Below are positions 11,549 to 22,026 of a stretch of 64,000 bases of DNA, piece by piece. The stretch is from Streptomyces hilarionis (GTDB lineage: Bacteria > Actinomycetota > Actinomycetes > Streptomycetales > Streptomycetaceae). Location of the stretch: contig NZ_JAHHIT010000049.1 in NCBI RefSeq assembly GCF_024539675.1, positions 18,556 through 82,555 on the forward strand. The letters run 5' to 3'. Below the pieces are notes generated by a model. It saw only the letters and a program-made list of their open reading frames with translations. It was not told where the DNA came from and ran no database searches. Position 1 is the stretch's first letter, and every line of letters starts with the position of its first letter. The position numbers were made by a program, and so were the translations under genes.

Positions 11549-12289
11549 ATGGAGCAGACACACACCGCACACAACACCGCGGCGACGGCGACTCCGGGCG
11601 CGCAGCGGCGCGTCCTGGTCGTCGAGGACGACCCGACGATCGTCGACGCCATCGCCGCCCGCCTGCGCGCCGAGGGATTCCTCGTGCAAACGGCGGGCGA
11701 CGGTCCGGCGGCCGTCGACACGGCAGAGGCCTGGCAGCCCGACCTGCTGATCCTCGACATCATGCTGCCCGGCTTCGACGGCCTGGAGGTCTGCCGTCGC
11801 GTGCAGGCCGCCCGCCCGGTGCCGGTCATGATGCTCACCGCGCGCGACGACGAGACCGACATGCTGGTCGGCCTCGGCGTGGGCGCCGACGACTACATGA
11901 CCAAGCCCTTCTCGATGCGGGAGCTCGCGGCACGCGTGCACGTGCTGCTGCGCCGGGTGGAGCGGGCCGCGATCGCGGCGACGACGCCGCGCAGCGGGAT
12001 CCTGCGGCTCGGCGAGCTGGAGATCGACCACGCGCAGCGCCGGGTGCGGGTGCGCTCGGAGGACGTGCACCTCACGCCCACCGAGTTCGACCTGCTGGTC
12101 TGCCTGGCGAACACCCCGCGCGCGGTGCTCTCGCGCGAGCAGCTCCTGGCCGAGGTGTGGGACTGGGCGGACGCCTCCGGCACCCGCACGGTCGACAGCC
12201 ACATCAAGGCGCTGCGGCGGAAGATCGGCGCCGAGCGGATCCGCACGGTGCACGGCGTCGGCTACGCCCTGGAGACGCCGACGCCATGA
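11549..12289 (+). CDS. OmpR-type response regulator
   Basis: A 246-residue two-domain regulator. The receiver domain (residues about 21-135) shows acidic pocket VVEDD, phospho-acceptor Asp in LLILDIMLPG, Thr in MMLTARDD and Lys in YMTKPF. A winged-helix DNA-binding domain follows (TPTEFDLLVCLANTP to HIKALRRKIG and VHGVGYAL). It overlaps the sensor kinase gene by four bases (ATGA), so the pair is coupled. A GGGGCGGGC sequence precedes the ATG. The target genes are unknown; kgd is downstream on the same strand but after a possible terminator. Confidence 0.95.
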   Translation: MEQTHTAHNTAATATPGAQRRVLVVEDDPTIVDAIAARLRAEGFLVQTAGDGPAAVDTAEAWQPDLLILDIMLPGFDGLEVCRRVQAARPVPVMMLTARDDETDMLVGLGVGADDYMTKPFSMRELAARVHVLLRRVERAAIAATTPRSGILRLGELEIDHAQRRVRVRSEDVHLTPTEFDLLVCLANTPRAVLSREQLLAEVWDWADASGTRTVDSHIKALRRKIGAERIRTVHGVGYALETPTP

Positions 12290-13401
12290 AGCCCGGGCCG
12301 GACGGACCGAGAAGCCCCGCCCCCGGAGCCGGTGCGCCCTGGGGCGGCGTGCGCCCGTTCTCGATCAAGACCAAGCTGGGCGCGCTCGTCGTCATCTCGG
12401 TGCTGATCACCACCGGGCTGTCGATGATCGCGGTGCACACCAAGACGGAGCTGCGCTTCATCACGGTCTTCTCGATGATCGCCACCCTGCTGATCACGCA
12501 GTTCGTGGCGCATTCGCTCACCGCGCCCCTCGGTGAGATGAACACGGTGGCCCGGTCCATCTCGCACGGCGACTACACCCGCCGGGTCAGCGAGAACCGC
12601 CGCGACGAACTGGGCGACCTCGCGCAGACGATCAACGTCATGGCGGACGAGCTGGAGGCGCAGGACCGGCACCGCAAGGAGCTGGTGGCCAACGTCTCGC
12701 ACGAGCTGCGCACGCCCATCGCGGGCCTGCGCGCCGTCCTGGAGAACGTCGTCGACGGCATCGCCGAGGCGGACACCGAGACGATGCGCACCGCTCTGAA
12801 GCAGACGGAGCGGCTCGGGCGGCTTGTGGAGACCCTTCTCGACCTGTCCCGCCTCGACAACGGCGTCGTCCCGCTGCGCAAGCGGCGCTTCGAGGTGTGG
12901 CCCTACCTGTCGGGCGTGCTGAAGGAGGCCAACATGGTCGCCTCGGCCCGCGCCACCATGGGCTCGGGCGGCAGCCACACCCGTACGGACGTCCATCTGC
13001 ACCTGGACGTCACCCCTCCGGAGCTGACCGCGCACGCGGACCCGGAGCGCATCCACCAGGTCGTCGCCAACCTGATCGACAACGCGGTCAAGCACAGCCC
13101 GCCGCACGGACGGGTGACCGTGAAGGCACGGCGCGGGACGCAGCCGGAGTCGCTGGAGCTCGAGGTCCTGGACGAGGGGCCGGGCATTCCGCGCTCGGAG
13201 TGGCACCGCGTGTTCGAGCGGTTCAACCGGGGCGCCGTCCGCCGGCCGCACGGGCCGGGCAGCGACGGCGGCACGGGGCTGGGACTGGCGATCGCCCGCT
13301 GGGCGGTCGATCTCCACGGAGGCCGGATCGGAGTGGCCGAATCCGAGCGGGGCTGCCGGATTCTTATCACTCTTCCGGGAGACTCCCCCGTCCCAAGTTG
13401 A
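12286..13401 (+). CDS. HAMP-domain sensor histidine kinase
   Basis: A 371-residue membrane kinase, partner of the regulator just upstream. Two membrane segments are close together (LGALVVISVLITTGLSMIAV and ITVFSMIATLLITQFVAHSL), leaving an extracytoplasmic loop of only about ten residues, so it may sense a membrane or intramembrane signal. A HAMP linker follows, then the H box NVSHELRTPIAGLRAVLE, the N box NLIDNAVKHSPP and G boxes DEGPGIP and GGTGLGLAIARW. The ATG overlaps the regulator stop. Confidence 0.95.
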   Translation: MKPGPDGPRSPAPGAGAPWGGVRPFSIKTKLGALVVISVLITTGLSMIAVHTKTELRFITVFSMIATLLITQFVAHSLTAPLGEMNTVARSISHGDYTRRVSENRRDELGDLAQTINVMADELEAQDRHRKELVANVSHELRTPIAGLRAVLENVVDGIAEADTETMRTALKQTERLGRLVETLLDLSRLDNGVVPLRKRRFEVWPYLSGVLKEANMVASARATMGSGGSHTRTDVHLHLDVTPPELTAHADPERIHQVVANLIDNAVKHSPPHGRVTVKARRGTQPESLELEVLDEGPGIPRSEWHRVFERFNRGAVRRPHGPGSDGGTGLGLAIARWAVDLHGGRIGVAESERGCRILITLPGDSPVPS

Positions 13402-13703
13402 CGTAAAGTCTGGAGCGGAGCCTCAAGATCCTCTCGTGTCCGCGCAGCCGGACACGTGTCATCGGGCCTTACACCGGCGCAGGTCGGCACGGGTGCGCGC
13501 ACATGGCGTGCCCCGTCTGCCCCCTCGCGTACCCGGTGACGCACAACCGCGCTTGTTTCCCGCCATTTTCACCCCTGAAACACGCTCCGCGATGTGACTT
13601 ACACGACGATGGACGGGCCCGGCCTGACTCTCCCCCTCCAGGGGGCGTAGCCTTTATTCCCGCTGTCCATCACCTTGTGAAGCGGAAGAGGGCGGTTGCC
13701 GCC
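13402..13703. other. Intergenic region upstream of kgd
   Basis: About 300 bases. It opens with a hairpin (listed separately) and then holds a relatively AT-rich stretch at about 13550-13610 where the kgd promoter is likely. I see no defined operator. Confidence 0.4.
13435..13456 (+). terminator. Hairpin after the two-component operon
   Basis: CGTGTCCG and CGGACACG form an eight base pair stem around a six-base loop, 33 bases after the kinase stop. There is no T run, as usual for Streptomyces, so termination strength is uncertain. Confidence 0.5.
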
Positions 13704-16700
13704 GTGTCGCCACAGTCCCCCAGTAACTCCAGCATCTCGACCGACGCAGACCAAGCGGGCAAGAACCCCGCTGCCGCGTTCGGGCCGAACGAGTGGCTCG
13801 TCGACGAGATCTATCAGCAGTACCTCCAGGACCCGAATTCGGTAGACCGCGCCTGGTGGGACTTCTTCGCCGACTACAAGCCAGGAGCGGCCGCTCCCTC
13901 GGCTCCGGCGGGTACTGCGGCCGCGGGGGCCGCAGCGACCACCACCGCGCCCGCCGCCCCGGCCCAGCCGGCGCCCGCCGCCGCTCCGGCGCCCGCTCCG
14001 GCTCCGGCCGCCGTGCCGAAGCCCGCGGCCGCCGCGCCGGCTCCCGCGAAGGCCGCCCCGGCCCCCGCGGCCAAGCCGGCCGCCGCCGCGAAGCCCGCGC
14101 CCGCCGCCGCTGCACCCGCCTCCCCCGAGGGCCCCGAGTTCGTGACGCTGCGCGGTCCGTCCGCCGCGGTCGCCAAGAACATGAACGCCTCGCTGGAGCT
14201 GCCCACGGCCACGTCCGTGCGCGCGGTCCCGGTGAAGCTGCTGTTCGACAACCGCATCGTCATCAACAACCACCTCAAGCGCGCCCGGGGCGGGAAGATC
14301 TCCTTCACGCACCTGATCGGCTTCGCGATGGTGCAGGCCATCAAGGCCATGCCGTCGATGAACTGGCACTACGCGGAGAAGGATGGGAAGCCCACCCTCG
14401 TCAAGCCCGCGCACGTCAACTTCGGCCTCGCCATCGACCTGGTGAAGCCGAACGGCGACCGCCAGCTCGTCGTCGCCGGCATCAAGAAGGCCGAGACGCT
14501 GAACTTCTTCGAGTTCTGGCAGGCCTACGAGGACATCGTCCGCCGCGCCCGCGACGGCAAGCTGACGATGGACGATTTCACCGGCGTCACGGTCTCCCTG
14601 ACCAACCCCGGCGGCCTCGGCACCGTCCACTCCGTGCCGCGCCTGATGCCCGGCCAGTCGGTGATCATGGGCGTCGGCTCCATGGACTACCCGGCGGAGT
14701 TCCAGGGCACCAGCCAGGACACCCTGAACAAGCTCGGCATCTCGAAGGTCATGACGCTCACGTCGACCTACGACCACCGGGTCATCCAGGGCGCGGCCTC
14801 CGGCGAGTTCCTGCGGATCGTCGCCAACCTCCTGCTCGGCGAGAACGGCTTCTTCGACGAGATCTTCGAGGCGCTGCGCATCCCCTACGAGCCGGTCCGC
14901 TGGCTCAAGGACATCGACGCCAGCCACGACGACGACGTCACCAAGGCCGCCCGCGTCTTCGAGCTGATCCACTCCTACCGGGTCCGCGGCCACGTCATGG
15001 CCGACACCGACCCGCTGGAGTACCGCCAGCGCAAGCACCCCGACCTCGACATCACCGAGCACGGGCTGACCCTGTGGGACCTGGAGCGCGAGTTCGCCGT
15101 CGGCGGCTTCTCCGGCAAGTCCCTGATGAAGCTGCGCGACATCCTCGGCGTGCTGCGCGACTCGTACTGCCGCACCACCGGCGTCGAGTTCATGCACATC
15201 CAGGACCCCAAGCAGCGCCGCTGGATCCAGGACCGCATCGAGCGCCCGCACACCAAGCCCGAGCGCGAGGAGCAGCTGCGCATCCTGCGCCGGCTGAACG
15301 CGGCGGAGGCCTTCGAGACGTTCCTCCAGACGAAGTACGTCGGCCAGAAGCGCTTCTCGCTGGAGGGCGGCGAGTCCGTCATCCCGCTGCTCGACGCCGT
15401 GCTGGACTCGGCCGCCGAGTCGCGCCTGGACGAGGTCGTCATCGGCATGGCCCACCGCGGCCGCCTGAACGTCCTCGCGAACATCGTCGGCAAGTCCTAC
15501 GCGCAGATCTTCCGCGAGTTCGAGGGCAACCTCGACCCGAAGTCGATGCACGGCTCCGGCGACGTGAAGTACCACCTGGGCGCCGAGGGCACCTTCACCG
15601 GCCTGGACGGCGAGCAGATCAAGGTCTCGCTGGCCGCGAACCCCTCCCACCTGGAGACGGTCGACCCGGTCATCGAGGGCATCGCCCGCGCCAAGCAGGA
15701 CATCATCAACAAGGGCGGCTCGGACTTCACGGTCCTGCCGGTCGCCCTGCACGGCGACGCGGCCTTCGCCGGCCAGGGCGTGGTGGCCGAGACGCTGAAC
15801 ATGTCGCAGCTGCGCGGCTACCGCACCGGCGGCACGGTCCACATCGTCATCAACAACCAGGTCGGCTTCACGGCCGCCCCGGAGTCCTCGCGCTCGTCGA
15901 TGTACGCCACCGACGTGGCCCGCATGATCGAGGCCCCGATCTTCCACGTGAACGGCGACGACCCGGAGGCCGTGGTCCGCGTCGCGCGGCTGGCCTTCGA
16001 GTTCCGCCAGGCGTTCAACAAGGACGTGGTGATCGACCTCATCTGCTACCGCCGCCGCGGTCACAACGAGTCGGACAACCCGGCCTTCACCCAGCCGCTG
16101 ATGTACGACCTGATCGACAAGAAGCGCTCGGTGCGCAAGCTGTACACCGAGTCCCTCATCGGTCGCGGCGACATCACCCTGGAAGAGGCCGAGCAGGCGC
16201 TCCAGGACTACCAGGGCCAGCTGGAGAAGGTCTTCACCGAGGTCCGCGAGGCCGTCACCGCCCAGCCGAGCACCGGCCCGGTGTCGGACCCGCAGGCCGA
16301 GTTCCCGGTGGCCGTGAACACCGCGATCTCCACCGAGGTCGTCAAGCGCATCGCCGAGTCCCAGGTCAACATCCCCGACTCCTTCCACGTGCACCCGCGC
16401 CTGCTGCCCCAGCTGCAACGCCGGGCCACGATGGTCGAGGACGGGACGATCGACTGGGGCATGGGCGAGACGCTGGCCGTGGGCTCGCTCCTCCTCGAGG
16501 GCACCCCGGTCCGGCTGTCCGGCCAGGACTCGCAGCGCGGCACCTTCGGCCAGCGGCACGCGGTCCTCATCGACCGCGAGACGGGCGAGGAGCACACCCC
16601 GCTCCAGTACCTCGCCGACGAGCAGGCGCGCTACAACGTCTACAACTCGCTGCTGTCCGAGTACGCGGTCATGGGCTTCGAGTACGGCTACTCACTGGCC

Positions 16701-17498
16701 CGCCCGGACGCGCTCGTGATGTGGGAGGCGCAGTTCGGCGACTTCGTCAACGGCGCGCAGACGGTCGTCGACGAGTACATCTCGGCCGCCGAGCAGAAGT
16801 GGGGCCAGACGTCCGGCGTCACCCTGCTCCTGCCGCACGGCTACGAGGGCCAGGGCCCGGACCACTCCTCGGCCCGTGTGGAGCGCTTCCTTCAGCTCTG
16901 CGCCCAGAACAACATGACGGTCGCGATGCCCACGCTGCCGTCGAACTACTTCCACCTCCTGCGGTGGCAGGTGCACAACCCGCACCACAAGCCGCTGGTC
17001 GTCTTCACCCCGAAGTCGATGCTGCGTCTGAAGGCCGCCGCGTCGAAGGCGGAGGAGTTCACCACGGGCCAGTTCCGCCCGGTCATCGGCGACGCCTCGG
17101 TCGACGCGAACGCCGTCAAGAAGGTCGTCTTCTGCACCGGCAAGGTCTACTACGACCTGGACGCCGAGCGTCAGAAGCGCGGGGTCACCGACACGGCGAT
17201 CATCCGCCTCGAGCGGCTGTACCCGCTGCCGGGCGCGGAGGTCCAGGCCGAGGTCAACAAGTACCCCAACGCCGAGAAGTACCTGTGGGCCCAGGAGGAG
17301 CCGGCCAACCAGGGCGCCTGGCCGTTCATCGCCCTGAACCTGATCGACCACCTGGACCTCGCGGTCGGCGCCGACGTGCCGCACGGCGCGCGCCTGCGCC
17401 GCATCTCGCGCCCGCACGGTTCGTCCCCGGCGGTCGGTTCCGCCAAGCGTCACCAGGCGGAGCAGGAGCAGCTGGTGCGTGAGGTGTTCGAGGCGTAG
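13704..17498 (+). CDS. kgd: Multifunctional 2-oxoglutarate dehydrogenase E1/E2 (alpha-ketoglutarate decarboxylase)
   Basis: A 1264-residue fused enzyme of the actinobacterial type, which joins a succinyltransferase (E2o-like) domain to the thiamine-diphosphate E1o dehydrogenase and feeds succinyl groups into the TCA cycle. Residues about 25-50 ([19 protein letters not shown]) match the family N-terminus. An Ala/Pro linker spans about residues 60-142. The E2-like domain ends near [18 protein letters not shown]1o motifs are [17 protein letters not shown] near 581, GDAAFAGQG near 682 and [12 protein letters not shown]. No lipoyl domain is present, as is usual for this family. GTG at 13704 is chosen because homology begins there; upstream frame sequence looks non-coding. 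Confidence 0.97.
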   Translation: MSPQSPSNSSISTDADQAGKNPAAAFGPNEWLVDEIYQQYLQDPNSVDRAWWDFFADYKPGAAAPSAPAGTAAAGAAATTTAPAAPAQPAPAAAPAPAPAPAAVPKPAAAAPAPAKAAPAPAAKPAAAAKPAPAAAAPASPEGPEFVTLRGPSAAVAKNMNASLELPTATSVRAVPVKLLFDNRIVINNHLKRARGGKISFTHLIGFAMVQAIKAMPSMNWHYAEKDGKPTLVKPAHVNFGLAIDLVKPNGDRQLVVAGIKKAETLNFFEFWQAYEDIVRRARDGKLTMDDFTGVTVSLTNPGGLGTVHSVPRLMPGQSVIMGVGSMDYPAEFQGTSQDTLNKLGISKVMTLTSTYDHRVIQGAASGEFLRIVANLLLGENGFFDEIFEALRIPYEPVRWLKDIDASHDDDVTKAARVFELIHSYRVRGHVMADTDPLEYRQRKHPDLDITEHGLTLWDLEREFAVGGFSGKSLMKLRDILGVLRDSYCRTTGVEFMHIQDPKQRRWIQDRIERPHTKPEREEQLRILRRLNAAEAFETFLQTKYVGQKRFSLEGGESVIPLLDAVLDSAAESRLDEVVIGMAHRGRLNVLANIVGKSYAQIFREFEGNLDPKSMHGSGDVKYHLGAEGTFTGLDGEQIKVSLAANPSHLETVDPVIEGIARAKQDIINKGGSDFTVLPVALHGDAAFAGQGVVAETLNMSQLRGYRTGGTVHIVINNQVGFTAAPESSRSSMYATDVARMIEAPIFHVNGDDPEAVVRVARLAFEFRQAFNKDVVIDLICYRRRGHNESDNPAFTQPLMYDLIDKKRSVRKLYTESLIGRGDITLEEAEQALQDYQGQLEKVFTEVREAVTAQPSTGPVSDPQAEFPVAVNTAISTEVVKRIAESQVNIPDSFHVHPRLLPQLQRRATMVEDGTIDWGMGETLAVGSLLLEGTPVRLSGQDSQRGTFGQRHAVLIDRETGEEHTPLQYLADEQARYNVYNSLLSEYAVMGFEYGYSLARPDALVMWEAQFGDFVNGAQTVVDEYISAAEQKWGQTSGVTLLLPHGYEGQGPDHSSARVERFLQLCAQNNMTVAMPTLPSNYFHLLRWQVHNPHHKPLVVFTPKSMLRLKAAASKAEEFTTGQFRPVIGDASVDANAVKKVVFCTGKVYYDLDAERQKRGVTDTAIIRLERLYPLPGAEVQAEVNKYPNAEKYLWAQEEPANQGAWPFIALNLIDHLDLAVGADVPHGARLRRISRPHGSSPAVGSAKRHQAEQEQLVREVFEA

Positions 17499-17517
17499 TC
17501 CTCGACCGCGCCCGCGC

Positions 17518-17559
17518 GAAGGGCCCGTCCCCCGGAGATCTCCGGGGGACGGGCCCTTC
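17518..17559. terminator. Strong bidirectional hairpin after kgd
   Basis: A perfect 42-base palindrome beginning GAAGGGCCCGTCCCCC. It sits between the convergent ends of kgd and the TIR/NB-ARC/TPR gene and can serve both strands. Confidence 0.9.
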
Positions 17560-17597
17560 GGCGTGCGGGACGGCGGGCCGGCGGTCGGCCGACCGGC

Positions 17598-20500
17598 TCA
17601 GATGACCTGGGGCTCGAAGTCCCAGTAGGGCCGGTTGCGGGAGCGGGCCGAGACGGTGTGCGGGTGCTTGCTGCCCAGCGTCGAGTCGAAGTCGGAGAGG
17701 GCCTCCTGCTCGACCTTCTCCGCCTGCCGGCGGTCCCGCAGGGCCCGCAGGTCCGCCGCGTGCGCGATCCGCGCCGACAGGGTCAGCGGGTGGGTGCGGC
17801 CGAGCGACTCGATGGCGCGGGTCACCGTGTCCCGGCTGAGGTCGGCGGCGCTCTCGGGGTCGCCGACGATGTTGCGCAGGGCGGAGGCGTTCAGCGCGCA
17901 GCCCAGCGTCCAGGGATGGTTCTCCCCCACCGCCTCGGTCATCGAGGCCAGTGCCTGCTCCAGCAGGACGTGCCCGGTCTCCCGCTCGCCGACGTTGCGC
18001 AGGATCAGCGCCTGGTTGGCCCGGGAGCCGGCGACGAAGGGGTGCCCCTCGTCGAGCATCACCTCGTAGCGGGCGACGACGGCCTCGCTGAGCTCGCGGG
18101 CCTGGTCGATGTCCCCGTGCTCGCGGGCGTAGCAGCTCTGCGCCGTGGCGAAGATCAGGGTCAGCGGGTGCGTCTCGCCCAGCACCCGCTCACCGCGCTC
18201 CAGGACGCTCGACAGCAGCTCGCCGGGCTCCTCCCGCTCGCCGGCGCGGTCGCGGCCGCGGTCGCGCTCGCCCAGGCGGTAGCGGCACAGCGCCAGGTTG
18301 TGCTCGGCGCTGAGGGTCTGGGGGTTGTCGCGGCCCATGACGAGACGGCTCTCGCGCACGTTCTTCGCCTGCATCGACTCCGCCTCGGCGTAACGGCCGA
18401 GGAGCCGCAGGTCGACGGCGTAGTAGATCTCGGAACTGAGCGTCCACGGGTGGCGGGCCCGCAGCAGCACCCGCCGCGACTCCAGGGTCTGCCGGTCGAT
18501 GTCCAGGGCTTCCTGGTAGCGGCCGAGCAGGCGCAGGGAGACGGCCAGGTTGTTCAGCGAGTTGAGGCTGCGCGAGTCCTGCTCGCCGAGCAGGTCGCGG
18601 TAGCCCACCAGGACCCACTGGGACAGCTCCAGCGCCTCGTCGTAGCGGCCGAGGCCGCGCAGGTCGGCGGCGAGGCCGGCCGCGGCCCGCAGGTGCTCCA
18701 GGTCCTGGGGGCCGCGCTCGTCCTTCAGGTGCTCGGACGCGGCGCGGCTGAGCGCCTCGGTCGTCGCGTAGTCGCCGACGGCGCGCAGCAGGTTGGTGTA
18801 GTGGTAGCTCAGCTCCCAGATCCTGGGGTGGGTCGGGCCGAGCAGCTCACGCCACGCCTGCATCGCGCGCCCGCCGAGCTTGATGCCGGCGTTGTACTCG
18901 CCGGAGAAGTACATGTAGCGCAGGCAGTTGAACACCAGCCGCTGGACGCCCGGATCCTGCGTCTGGAGCACGTCGGCGTACTTCAGGTGCGGCACGATCT
19001 GGGCGTACCCGGGCCACAGTTCCGGGTCGGTGGGCCGTCGCGGGTCGGCCGCGGCGAGGGCCTGCCGTACGACGTCGATGAACTCCTTGCGGTCGGCGTC
19101 GGGCATGTCCTTGCGCACGATCTGGTGCACCATGCGGTGCAGGTACAGCGACTCCCCGGAGGCCGCCGCCTCGTCGCCGACCGCCTCGTGGGACTCCAGC
19201 CGGACCACCGAGTACTGGCGGAGCTGGTTGATGGCCTTGTTCCACAGCAGCGGGTCGTTGAGCAGCCCGGCGAGCTGTTCGGGCAGTTCGTCGCTGGACA
19301 TCTCGCGCAGCAGCCGGACGGGGATGAAGCCCGGGGCGAAGAAGGTGCACAGCCGCAGCAGGTCGACCGACTCGGGGACGGTCTCGCGGAGTTTGTTCAG
19401 CAGTATCGACCAGGCGGTCTGGAAGGCGAGCGGGAAGTCCGCCGACACCTTCACCACGTCGTTGTCGATGCCGCCGTCCAGCAGGGCGATGTACTGGCGG
19501 ACCGACAGGTCGGAGTCGTTCAGCCAGCCGGCCGTCTGGTCGAGCAACAGCGGCAGGTCCTCCAGCGCCTCCGCGAGCTGGTCGGCCTCCGCCTCCGACA
19601 GCCGGGGCGCGCGGCGCCGGATGAACGCCACCGACTCGTCGCGGGCGTAGACGGGCACCTCCAGCAGCTTGCTGTTGTGCTCGGTCCACTCGGGGTTGCG
19701 GGAGGTGATGATGACGTGGCCGGGGCCGGTCGGCACCAGGTCCCAGATCTGGTCGGGCTCGTCCGCTCCGTCGAGGATGAGCAGCCACCGTCCGTACGGT
19801 TCGCCGCGGCGCAGCGAGTCGCGCACGGCGCGCAGCCGTTCGCCGTACTCCTGGCCGGTCTGAAGGCCGAGTTTGGGGGCGAGTTCGGCGAGCAGCCGCC
19901 GGTAGGTCACGCGTTTCTCGGCGTTGACCCACCACACCACGTCGTACTCGGAGCCGAACCGGTAGACGTACTCGGCGGCCATCTGCGTCTTGCCGACGCC
20001 GGACATGCCGTGGAAGGTGACGACGCCGGCGCCGGGCTCGGCGCCCCGCAGCACGTGGTAGGCGTCGTTGAGCAGCGTCTCGCGGCCGGTGAAGCGGGTG
20101 TTGCGGCGGGGCACCCCGCCCCAGACCTCGGGCATCGCCGACGGGAAGCGGGGGCCGCGGCGCGCGGCGTCGCCGTTGTCCGGCAGGGGGTCGGTCGGCA
20201 GGTCGAGGCGGTCGAGCAGACGGCGCTCGGCCTCCTCGGCGCCCATGTTGGTCAGGTCGACGGGGGCGAGGACCGCGGTCGCCGCGGGCACGGAGGCCGA
20301 GGTGACCGAGACGGCGGCGAACCGGGAGGCGTCGGGGGCGACGACCTCGCGCAGCGCCGCGTTCCACTCCTCCTGCGTGCGGGGGCCGAGTTGGAAGTAC
20401 CACTCGCTGACGACGATGAGGATGCGTCCCTCGGCGAGTTCCAGGTCCCGCAGCAGGTCGACGAGGGGCACCTCCGCCGGGGAGTCCCAGCGCAGGTAGA

Positions 20501-20639
20501 CGACCCGCAGGCCGCGCCTCTCCAGCCGGTCCCCGATCCAGGCCGCCCAGGCTCGGTTGAAGCCGGCGAAGTGGATCGTGACCGTCTGCCTCGCGGCCCC
20601 TCTCCCGGTTGCCCCGACCGGTGTACGAGCTCCAGACAT
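17598..20639 (-). CDS. TIR / NB-ARC / TPR protein, FxSxx-COOH system (FxsT) type
   Basis: A 1013-residue STAND-type signalling protein. Residues about 18-150 look like a TIR fold (VTIHFAGFNRAWAAWIGDRL, then ILIVVSEWYFQLGPRTQEEW), with Glu residues retained near the usual catalytic position. An NB-ARC ATPase follows: Walker A GMSGVGKTQ near residue 210 and Walker B-like WLLILDGADEPD near 283. From about residue 580 to 960 there are tetratricopeptide repeats with many LGRYxEAL-like units. This order matches the FxSxx-COOH system TPR proteins found beside radical SAM/HExxH peptide-modifying enzymes. ATG at 20639 has GGAGG seven bases upstream. It follows the HExxH gene on the same strand. The plausible role is an NLR-like sensor or regulator; this is inference. 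Confidence 0.88.
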   Translation of the reverse strand: MSGARTPVGATGRGAARQTVTIHFAGFNRAWAAWIGDRLERRGLRVVYLRWDSPAEVPLVDLLRDLELAEGRILIVVSEWYFQLGPRTQEEWNAALREVVAPDASRFAAVSVTSASVPAATAVLAPVDLTNMGAEEAERRLLDRLDLPTDPLPDNGDAARRGPRFPSAMPEVWGGVPRRNTRFTGRETLLNDAYHVLRGAEPGAGVVTFHGMSGVGKTQMAAEYVYRFGSEYDVVWWVNAEKRVTYRRLLAELAPKLGLQTGQEYGERLRAVRDSLRRGEPYGRWLLILDGADEPDQIWDLVPTGPGHVIITSRNPEWTEHNSKLLEVPVYARDESVAFIRRRAPRLSEAEADQLAEALEDLPLLLDQTAGWLNDSDLSVRQYIALLDGGIDNDVVKVSADFPLAFQTAWSILLNKLRETVPESVDLLRLCTFFAPGFIPVRLLREMSSDELPEQLAGLLNDPLLWNKAINQLRQYSVVRLESHEAVGDEAAASGESLYLHRMVHQIVRKDMPDADRKEFIDVVRQALAAADPRRPTDPELWPGYAQIVPHLKYADVLQTQDPGVQRLVFNCLRYMYFSGEYNAGIKLGGRAMQAWRELLGPTHPRIWELSYHYTNLLRAVGDYATTEALSRAASEHLKDERGPQDLEHLRAAAGLAADLRGLGRYDEALELSQWVLVGYRDLLGEQDSRSLNSLNNLAVSLRLLGRYQEALDIDRQTLESRRVLLRARHPWTLSSEIYYAVDLRLLGRYAEAESMQAKNVRESRLVMGRDNPQTLSAEHNLALCRYRLGERDRGRDRAGEREEPGELLSSVLERGERVLGETHPLTLIFATAQSCYAREHGDIDQARELSEAVVARYEVMLDEGHPFVAGSRANQALILRNVGERETGHVLLEQALASMTEAVGENHPWTLGCALNASALRNIVGDPESAADLSRDTVTRAIESLGRTHPLTLSARIAHAADLRALRDRRQAEKVEQEALSDFDSTLGSKHPHTVSARSRNRPYWDFEPQVI

Positions 20640-20768
20640 GCGACGGCCTCCAGCGCGTAGTACCAAAATCCTAGGTCCTCGGCGCGGCGTGCGTAAGTGT
20701 GCCGACTGTCGGACGCGCGCCCCGGCTCGGAGATCTTCGCGCACCGGACCGCCCCGCGCAGGCCATCC

Positions 20769-21635
20769 TCAGTCTTTCGGGCGTGGCAAGGCGGAAGCAT
20801 GACGTTGCGTCCACAGAGCGCGCGCCGCTCTCACATACGCCTGCGCGCGCGCCGTGTGGGCGCGGGGGGCCGGATGTTCGGCCATGCGTTCGAAGGCGGC
20901 GGCCATCTCGTCGACGAACAGACGTCCCCGCACGGTCAGGTCGGGCGAGCCGACCAGCGCCGGGAGGGCCGCTCCGACCTGGGCGCGGTAGCGGGCGTGC
21001 CGGGACCACGCGTACGCGCGGTCGGGCGCGGGGAGGGGCGCGGTGAGCGCCCGCCGCTGGAAGTAGTGCGCCACGGCGAGGTGGGCGTAGGCCCCCTGCA
21101 ACAGGGCGTCGTAGGGACGGGGCTCCGTCTTCCACGGAGCGAAGTACCGTGCCTCCGGCGGTGCGTGATGCAGCGTCACCGCGTCTGACAGGGCGGCGAG
21201 TTGGGCGTGGTGCAGTTCGTGGACGAGTGTCTCCGCGAAGGCCACGGCGTCGTGCGGGGTGCTGGCGAGCAGGGCGCCGAACGCCTCGTGCCGGGTCGCG
21301 CTGCACGAGTCCCGCCCGTCGGCGCCGGCGCCGGGCGGCCGCTCCAGCGGGACCAGGCAGCGCAGCAGCGCCACCGCCCCGGCCACCCGGTGCTCGCCGC
21401 CGGTGCGCAGCGCGGCGGCCGTGCCCGACCAGGCCTGGAGCCACCGCTTGCGGTCGGCGTCGTCGAGCGTGGCCGGTCCGCCGAAGGCCCGGTGCCGGGG
21501 GCCCGGCGCCGCACCGTAGGGATCGAGGTCCTCCAGGGGAACGGCGGCGCCGTGCGGCTCCAGTCCGGGCAGCGCGTGCAGCGGCGTCCAGGCCAGGGCG
21601 CCGGACCAGGCCCCCAGCCCGCTCTCCAGGTGCAC
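20769..21635 (-). CDS. HExxH-motif peptide-modification (peptide beta-hydroxylase-like) domain protein, N-terminally incomplete
   Basis: The zinc/iron motif is visible as VHELHHAQ, followed by the family pattern YFAPWKTEPRPYDALLQGAYAHLAVAHYF. Such domains occur alone or at the C-terminus of FxsB radical SAM maturases and are named HEXXH putative peptide modification, or aKG-HExxH peptide beta-hydroxylase. Homologous sequence continues upstream of the only canonical start (GTG at 21635): the frame is open to 22046 and HPLTGPWALSCLRGL at about 21962 resembles the beginning of this domain. No ATG, GTG or TTG exists between 22046 and 21638. The gene may use a rare CTG start, or be a remnant that lost an N-terminal part such as the radical SAM half. 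The next gene toward the right ends at 22027, so no radical SAM region remains. Confidence 0.7.
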   Translation of the reverse strand: MHLESGLGAWSGALAWTPLHALPGLEPHGAAVPLEDLDPYGAAPGPRHRAFGGPATLDDADRKRWLQAWSGTAAALRTGGEHRVAGAVALLRCLVPLERPPGAGADGRDSCSATRHEAFGALLASTPHDAVAFAETLVHELHHAQLAALSDAVTLHHAPPEARYFAPWKTEPRPYDALLQGAYAHLAVAHYFQRRALTAPLPAPDRAYAWSRHARYRAQVGAALPALVGSPDLTVRGRLFVDEMAAAFERMAEHPAPRAHTARAQAYVRAARALWTQRHASALPRPKD

Positions 21636-22026
21636 GACGACGTCCGGCGCATCGGGTTGACGAAGCGTCAGCCTGCCGTCCCGATGGGTGACGTCGACGG
21701 GCGCGTCGCCGGGACGGGCGGTGTGCAGTGCGCCGAGCGAGGGCAGGGTCAGCAGTCCGGCGCGCGCGGTCAGCCGCAGCGCGTAGGGGATCCCGGCCCG
21801 GGCGGCCGCGGCGGCGGCGATCGCGCCGAAGTGGGCCAGGTCCCGCCAAAGCGCGTGGATCCGGGGCTCGTCCCGCGGAACTCCCGGTGGACCGCCGCCG
21901 GGACCGCCCCGTTCGTCGAGCCCTCGCAGACAGCTCAGGGCCCAGGGTCCGGTCAGCGGATGGAAGAGCAGGGCCCGGGCGGGCGAGAGCGGGGAGCGGT
22001 GGCGGGCCGCGGGGCGGCCGGTCGCC
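21636..22026 (-). other. Open frame upstream of the HExxH gene, no start codon
   Basis: This stretch reads in frame with the HExxH gene without a stop (open to 22046) and encodes domain-like sequence (for example HFGAIAAAAAARAGIPYAL and LLTLPSLGALHT), so it is coding by descent. It lacks any ATG, GTG or TTG. It is annotated separately because the true 5' end of the gene cannot be fixed. Confidence 0.6.

Noticed and set aside
13599..16595. Minus-strand open frame of nearly 1000 codons inside kgd
   Set aside because: Antisense shadow of kgd without start signals or recognisable motifs.
20640..20768. FxsA-type precursor peptide gene between the HExxH and TIR/TPR genes
   Set aside because: Frames on the minus strand here do not end in an F-x-S-x-x C-terminus with a proper start and ribosome site.
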